Shown: piece after piece, positions 61,844 through 64,000 of the stretch
Layout of the letters: each line of letters starts with the position of its first letter
Numbering within the stretch: position 1 is the stretch's first letter
Source: Hyphomicrobiales bacterium
GTDB taxonomy: Bacteria > Pseudomonadota > Alphaproteobacteria > Rhizobiales > JAJFHR01
NCBI GenBank assembly: GCA_021775475.1
Contig: JAJFHS010000030.1
Span: 51,198-115,197, forward strand
Reading direction: 5' to 3'
Length of the DNA stretch: 64,000 nucleotides
The notes under the pieces: generated by a model
Seen by the model: only the letters and a program-made list of their open reading frames with translations
What the model was told of the DNA's origin: nothing
Database searches by the model: none
Position numbers and translations under genes: made by a program

Positions 61844-63187
61844 ATGACTGAACCAACATCACCCTCCCATCTGTTTTATGATACGCAATCCTCACGCCCG
61901 CGCATTGAACGTGCTGAGGGTATTTATATCTGGGATAAATCTGGCAAAAAATATATCGACGGCTCTTCCGGCCCAATGTCATCAAACCTCGGTCATGGCA
62001 ATCAATATGTGCTGGATGCCATGCGCAAACAGATGGACAGTGCAACGTTTGCCTATCGTCTGCATTTTGAAAATGACGCCACCGAAAACCTCGCCAGTCG
62101 TCTGGCAGCGAATTTCCCCGAAGGCATGAACAAGGTTTTCTTTGTTTCCGGCGGCTCCGAAGCAGTAGAATCAGCCCTCAAACTGGCCCGGCAATGGGCC
62201 ACAGCAACCGGCCAGGAAAGCCGCTACAAAGTTATCTCGCGCTATCCCTCGTACCACGGCTCAACCTTGGGTGCGCTTGGCGTTACCGGCATGTCATTGA
62301 TGACAGATCCATTTTTACCGATGCTGCGCCAGATGCCCAAAATTGCCGCCCCCACCTGCTATCTTGATCAGGATAGCCTGAGCCACGAAGAACGCGGCTT
62401 GCGTTATGCCAATTTATTGGAGCAACAAATATTGGCGGAAGGACCAGAAACCTGTCTGGCCTTTATCATGGAACCTGTGGGCGGCGCCTCTACCGGGGCT
62501 CTGGTTGCCCCTGACAGCTATTACACCCGCATCAGAGAGATTTGCGACACCCACGGCATATTGCTGATTTTGGATGAAGTGATGACCGGGGCTGGCCGCA
62601 CTGGCCGTTTTACCGCGGCCCAACACTGGAGATTAAAATCCGACATCACCGTATTGTCCAAAGGACTGGGGTCCGGCTACGTCCCCCTGGGGGCAATGAT
62701 AGCGGATGACCGGGTGGTTGAGCCCGTGTTGGCTGATGGCGGATTTATTCATGGGCATACGTATGCTGGCAACCCGCTGGCCTGTGCAGCCGGTCTCGCC
62801 GTCCTTGATGAACTGGAAAACCGTCAGCTAATCGGCAATGCGGAAATTATTGGCAGGGTGCTGAAAACCCGTCTTCAGGGGGTGATGGACAAATATGATT
62901 TTATCGGTGACGTGCGCGGTCTGGGGTTGTTGCAAGCCTTCGAGCTGGTCGCCGACAGAAAAACCATGGCCCCGTTGCCAGTCGAACTGAATGCGCACGA
63001 AAAACTGGTGGAAATCGCCTATGAGCTTGGCCTGATCATTTATTCCCGCCGCACCCGTGGTGGCCGTATTGGCGATCATTTCATGGTCTGCCCGCCTTTA
63101 ATCACTTCCGAGGATCAGATAACTGAAATTATCGACCTGCTTGATCAAAGTTTGATGACCTTTGCCCGACAGGCAAATCTTGGATAA
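61844..63187 (+). CDS. Class III PLP-dependent aminotransferase
   Basis: 447 residues. SSGPMSSNLGHGN, FVSGGSEAVESALKLARQW, SYHGSTLGALGVTG (PLP phosphate site), ILDEVMTGAGRTG, and the PLP lysine in LSKGLGSGYVPLGAM (about 268); HGHTYAGNPLACAAGLAVLDELE. It resembles broad omega-amino acid:pyruvate aminotransferases. A role in converting beta-alanine from uracil breakdown to malonate semialdehyde is possible but only suggested by distance (10 kb). It follows the exporter genes by 11 nt and may be co-transcribed with them. Confidence 0.9.
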   Translation: MTEPTSPSHLFYDTQSSRPRIERAEGIYIWDKSGKKYIDGSSGPMSSNLGHGNQYVLDAMRKQMDSATFAYRLHFENDATENLASRLAANFPEGMNKVFFVSGGSEAVESALKLARQWATATGQESRYKVISRYPSYHGSTLGALGVTGMSLMTDPFLPMLRQMPKIAAPTCYLDQDSLSHEERGLRYANLLEQQILAEGPETCLAFIMEPVGGASTGALVAPDSYYTRIREICDTHGILLILDEVMTGAGRTGRFTAAQHWRLKSDITVLSKGLGSGYVPLGAMIADDRVVEPVLADGGFIHGHTYAGNPLACAAGLAVLDELENRQLIGNAEIIGRVLKTRLQGVMDKYDFIGDVRGLGLLQAFELVADRKTMAPLPVELNAHEKLVEIAYELGLIIYSRRTRGGRIGDHFMVCPPLITSEDQITEIIDLLDQSLMTFARQANLG

Positions 63188-63192
63188 AAAAC

Positions 63193-63285
63193 CTACGCCA
63201 CTTTGGTTATTTCAAGCTGGTTTTCAATCAATATCTGTGGCTGGGGTTTGCCGTACAGATACCCCTGCCCCTGATCCTCACCCAT
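63193..63285 (-). pseudogene. C-terminal remnant of an EAL-domain (c-di-GMP phosphodiesterase) gene
   Basis: The minus strand encodes GEDQGQGYLYGKPQPQILIE and nine more residues to a TAG at 63195-63193. GQGYL-x-GKP-x-P is the hallmark C-terminus of EAL domains. A TAA lies directly before the first ATG (63285), and nothing EAL-like continues upstream in any frame. So only the last 30 codons survive, and the break point is near 63286. The remaining upstream DNA belongs to the unrelated ORF at 63278-63883. Confidence 0.7.
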
Positions 63286-63883
63286 TTAAGACAATACTGC
63301 GAAAAGGATTGGAATCTGATGGTACAATTACTCGTTTTGCAAACGCCAAGATCGATATTTCGTTAAGCTCCCCTTTTAGTGGGCCGTTGAGGTTTGGAGA
63401 CCGGGCAATACCTTCATTAACCGTCAACTTTAAACACTTCAGGAGTTGACCATCATCAAGAGAATCCTGCATTCGGACAAATGTCTTATTGCATACTTTA
63501 ACAACATCCTGCGAGTTTAGGATTGTAATCGGCGTCAGTGATCCACCAAATGACAGAGCGAGCTTTTGATAAGCTCTAAACAACTCCTGCGACAACTCAG
63601 GTTCTACATAATTCGTTAAAAACGTCATGAACCCATCAATGAAGGCATATGTCCACTGTGAGCCTTTTGCATTAATCTGTGCACGAAACACTCTGGCAAC
63701 GACATCTCTACAAAACGCATTAACAACAAAATGCATAACGGTCTTTTCATTAACTTCGACCAACCGTGAATGCTTCTTCAAGTCGATACAATTCGAATAT
63801 GCTCTCTGAAATACCGAGAACAAAAGCGACGACTCCATTACGAGATCAAAGACATGGTCTAGTCGACTGTGAAGAATTCTCAA
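63278..63883 (-). CDS. Uncharacterised protein next to a rearrangement break point
   Basis: 201 residues from TTG 63883 (ATG 63838 is an alternative; no strong ribosome-binding site). Mostly helical, with FQRAYSNCIDLKKHSRLVEVNEKTVMHFVVNAFCRDVVARVF and LSQELFRAYQKLALSFGGSLTPITI; no membrane segment or signal. I do not recognise the family. Its last codons overlap the EAL remnant by 8 nt and its stop arises from that remnant's frame region, so the C-terminus (SIVLNG) may itself be a fusion product. Composition is more AT-rich than ppc or the aminotransferase gene. Confidence 0.5.
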   Translation of the reverse strand: MRILHSRLDHVFDLVMESSLLFSVFQRAYSNCIDLKKHSRLVEVNEKTVMHFVVNAFCRDVVARVFRAQINAKGSQWTYAFIDGFMTFLTNYVEPELSQELFRAYQKLALSFGGSLTPITILNSQDVVKVCNKTFVRMQDSLDDGQLLKCLKLTVNEGIARSPNLNGPLKGELNEISILAFAKRVIVPSDSNPFRSIVLNG

Positions 63884-64000
63884 GGCGTTGATTTTGTTTA
63901 AATAACGAGCTTGATCCAGTATTCGTTATTGCAAGTTTTTAGGTTCCTTCAGGTAGTTTTCTTGCAATTTGCGTAACGGGGATTTCTGTGATTCACTGCT
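63884..64000. other. Window end, no feature supported
   Basis: 117 bp of AT-rich sequence upstream of the last ORF. No promoter, tRNA or attachment site could be supported. Confidence 0.4.

Overview
The window reads as a stretch of alphaproteobacterial chromosome, most likely a (marine) member of the Hyphomicrobiales/Rhizobiales. This rests on an EipB/DUF1849 envelope protein, a BA14K-domain protein, a RibH2-type lumazine synthase behind an FMN riboswitch, a GGAAC-N16-CGTT stress-type promoter, sulfoacetaldehyde acetyltransferase and tandem FAD/GcvT demethylating dehydrogenases. Base composition is near neutral. No tRNA, rRNA, CRISPR array, transposase or phage structural gene was seen. The genus is inference.

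Layout. 0-12.4 kb: a cut-off TPR/methyltransferase gene, an MFS/NTF2-like pair divergent from a LuxR-GAF regulator, eipB, a run of 2-hydroxyacid dehydrogenase, RidA, FolD-like and GDPD genes, BA14K, a GNAT protein and a HIT protein. 12.4-21 kb: arginase-family protein, riboswitch plus ribH, the glutathione-dependent formaldehyde pair (FghA, class III ADH), a glycosyltransferase, xsc and an Nramp transporter. 21-32 kb: two adjacent FAD/GcvT oxidoreductases under an XRE-cupin regulator, then ArgE, SDR and DAO-type oxidase genes, with DUF2971 and SieB-like accessory genes placed between them. 32-40 kb: LysR gene, a large secreted protein of unknown function, a MetC-like enzyme with a MocR regulator, an LprI-like protein, and an ECF sigma/anti-sigma pair.

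40-57 kb is the most coherent region: a pyrimidine island. A BMP-type nucleoside ABC importer, a yeast-type cytosine deaminase and Upp form one operon. PreT/PreA, dihydropyrimidinase and an N-carbamoyl-beta-alanine-type hydrolase form the reductive uracil pathway, with a second (NMT1-type) ABC importer attached. rutR sits in the middle. Three near-identical palindromes (TTTGAYCATTTGATCAAA type) lie in front of the hydrolase/rutR, preT and the BMP operon, so the whole island looks like a RutR regulon. 57-64 kb: ppc, an ABC-2 exporter, a class III aminotransferase, the last 30 codons of a destroyed EAL gene, and an unrecognised ORF.

Across the window five pairs of inverted REP-like repeats, plus one unrelated long inverted repeat, each lie beside small orphan genes (DUF2971, SieB-like, GIY-YIG, a 49-residue membrane protein and a hypothetical protein). 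Most of these genes interrupt or flank otherwise conserved operons. Start codons were chosen by ribosome-binding site and family length where these disagree with the longest frame.
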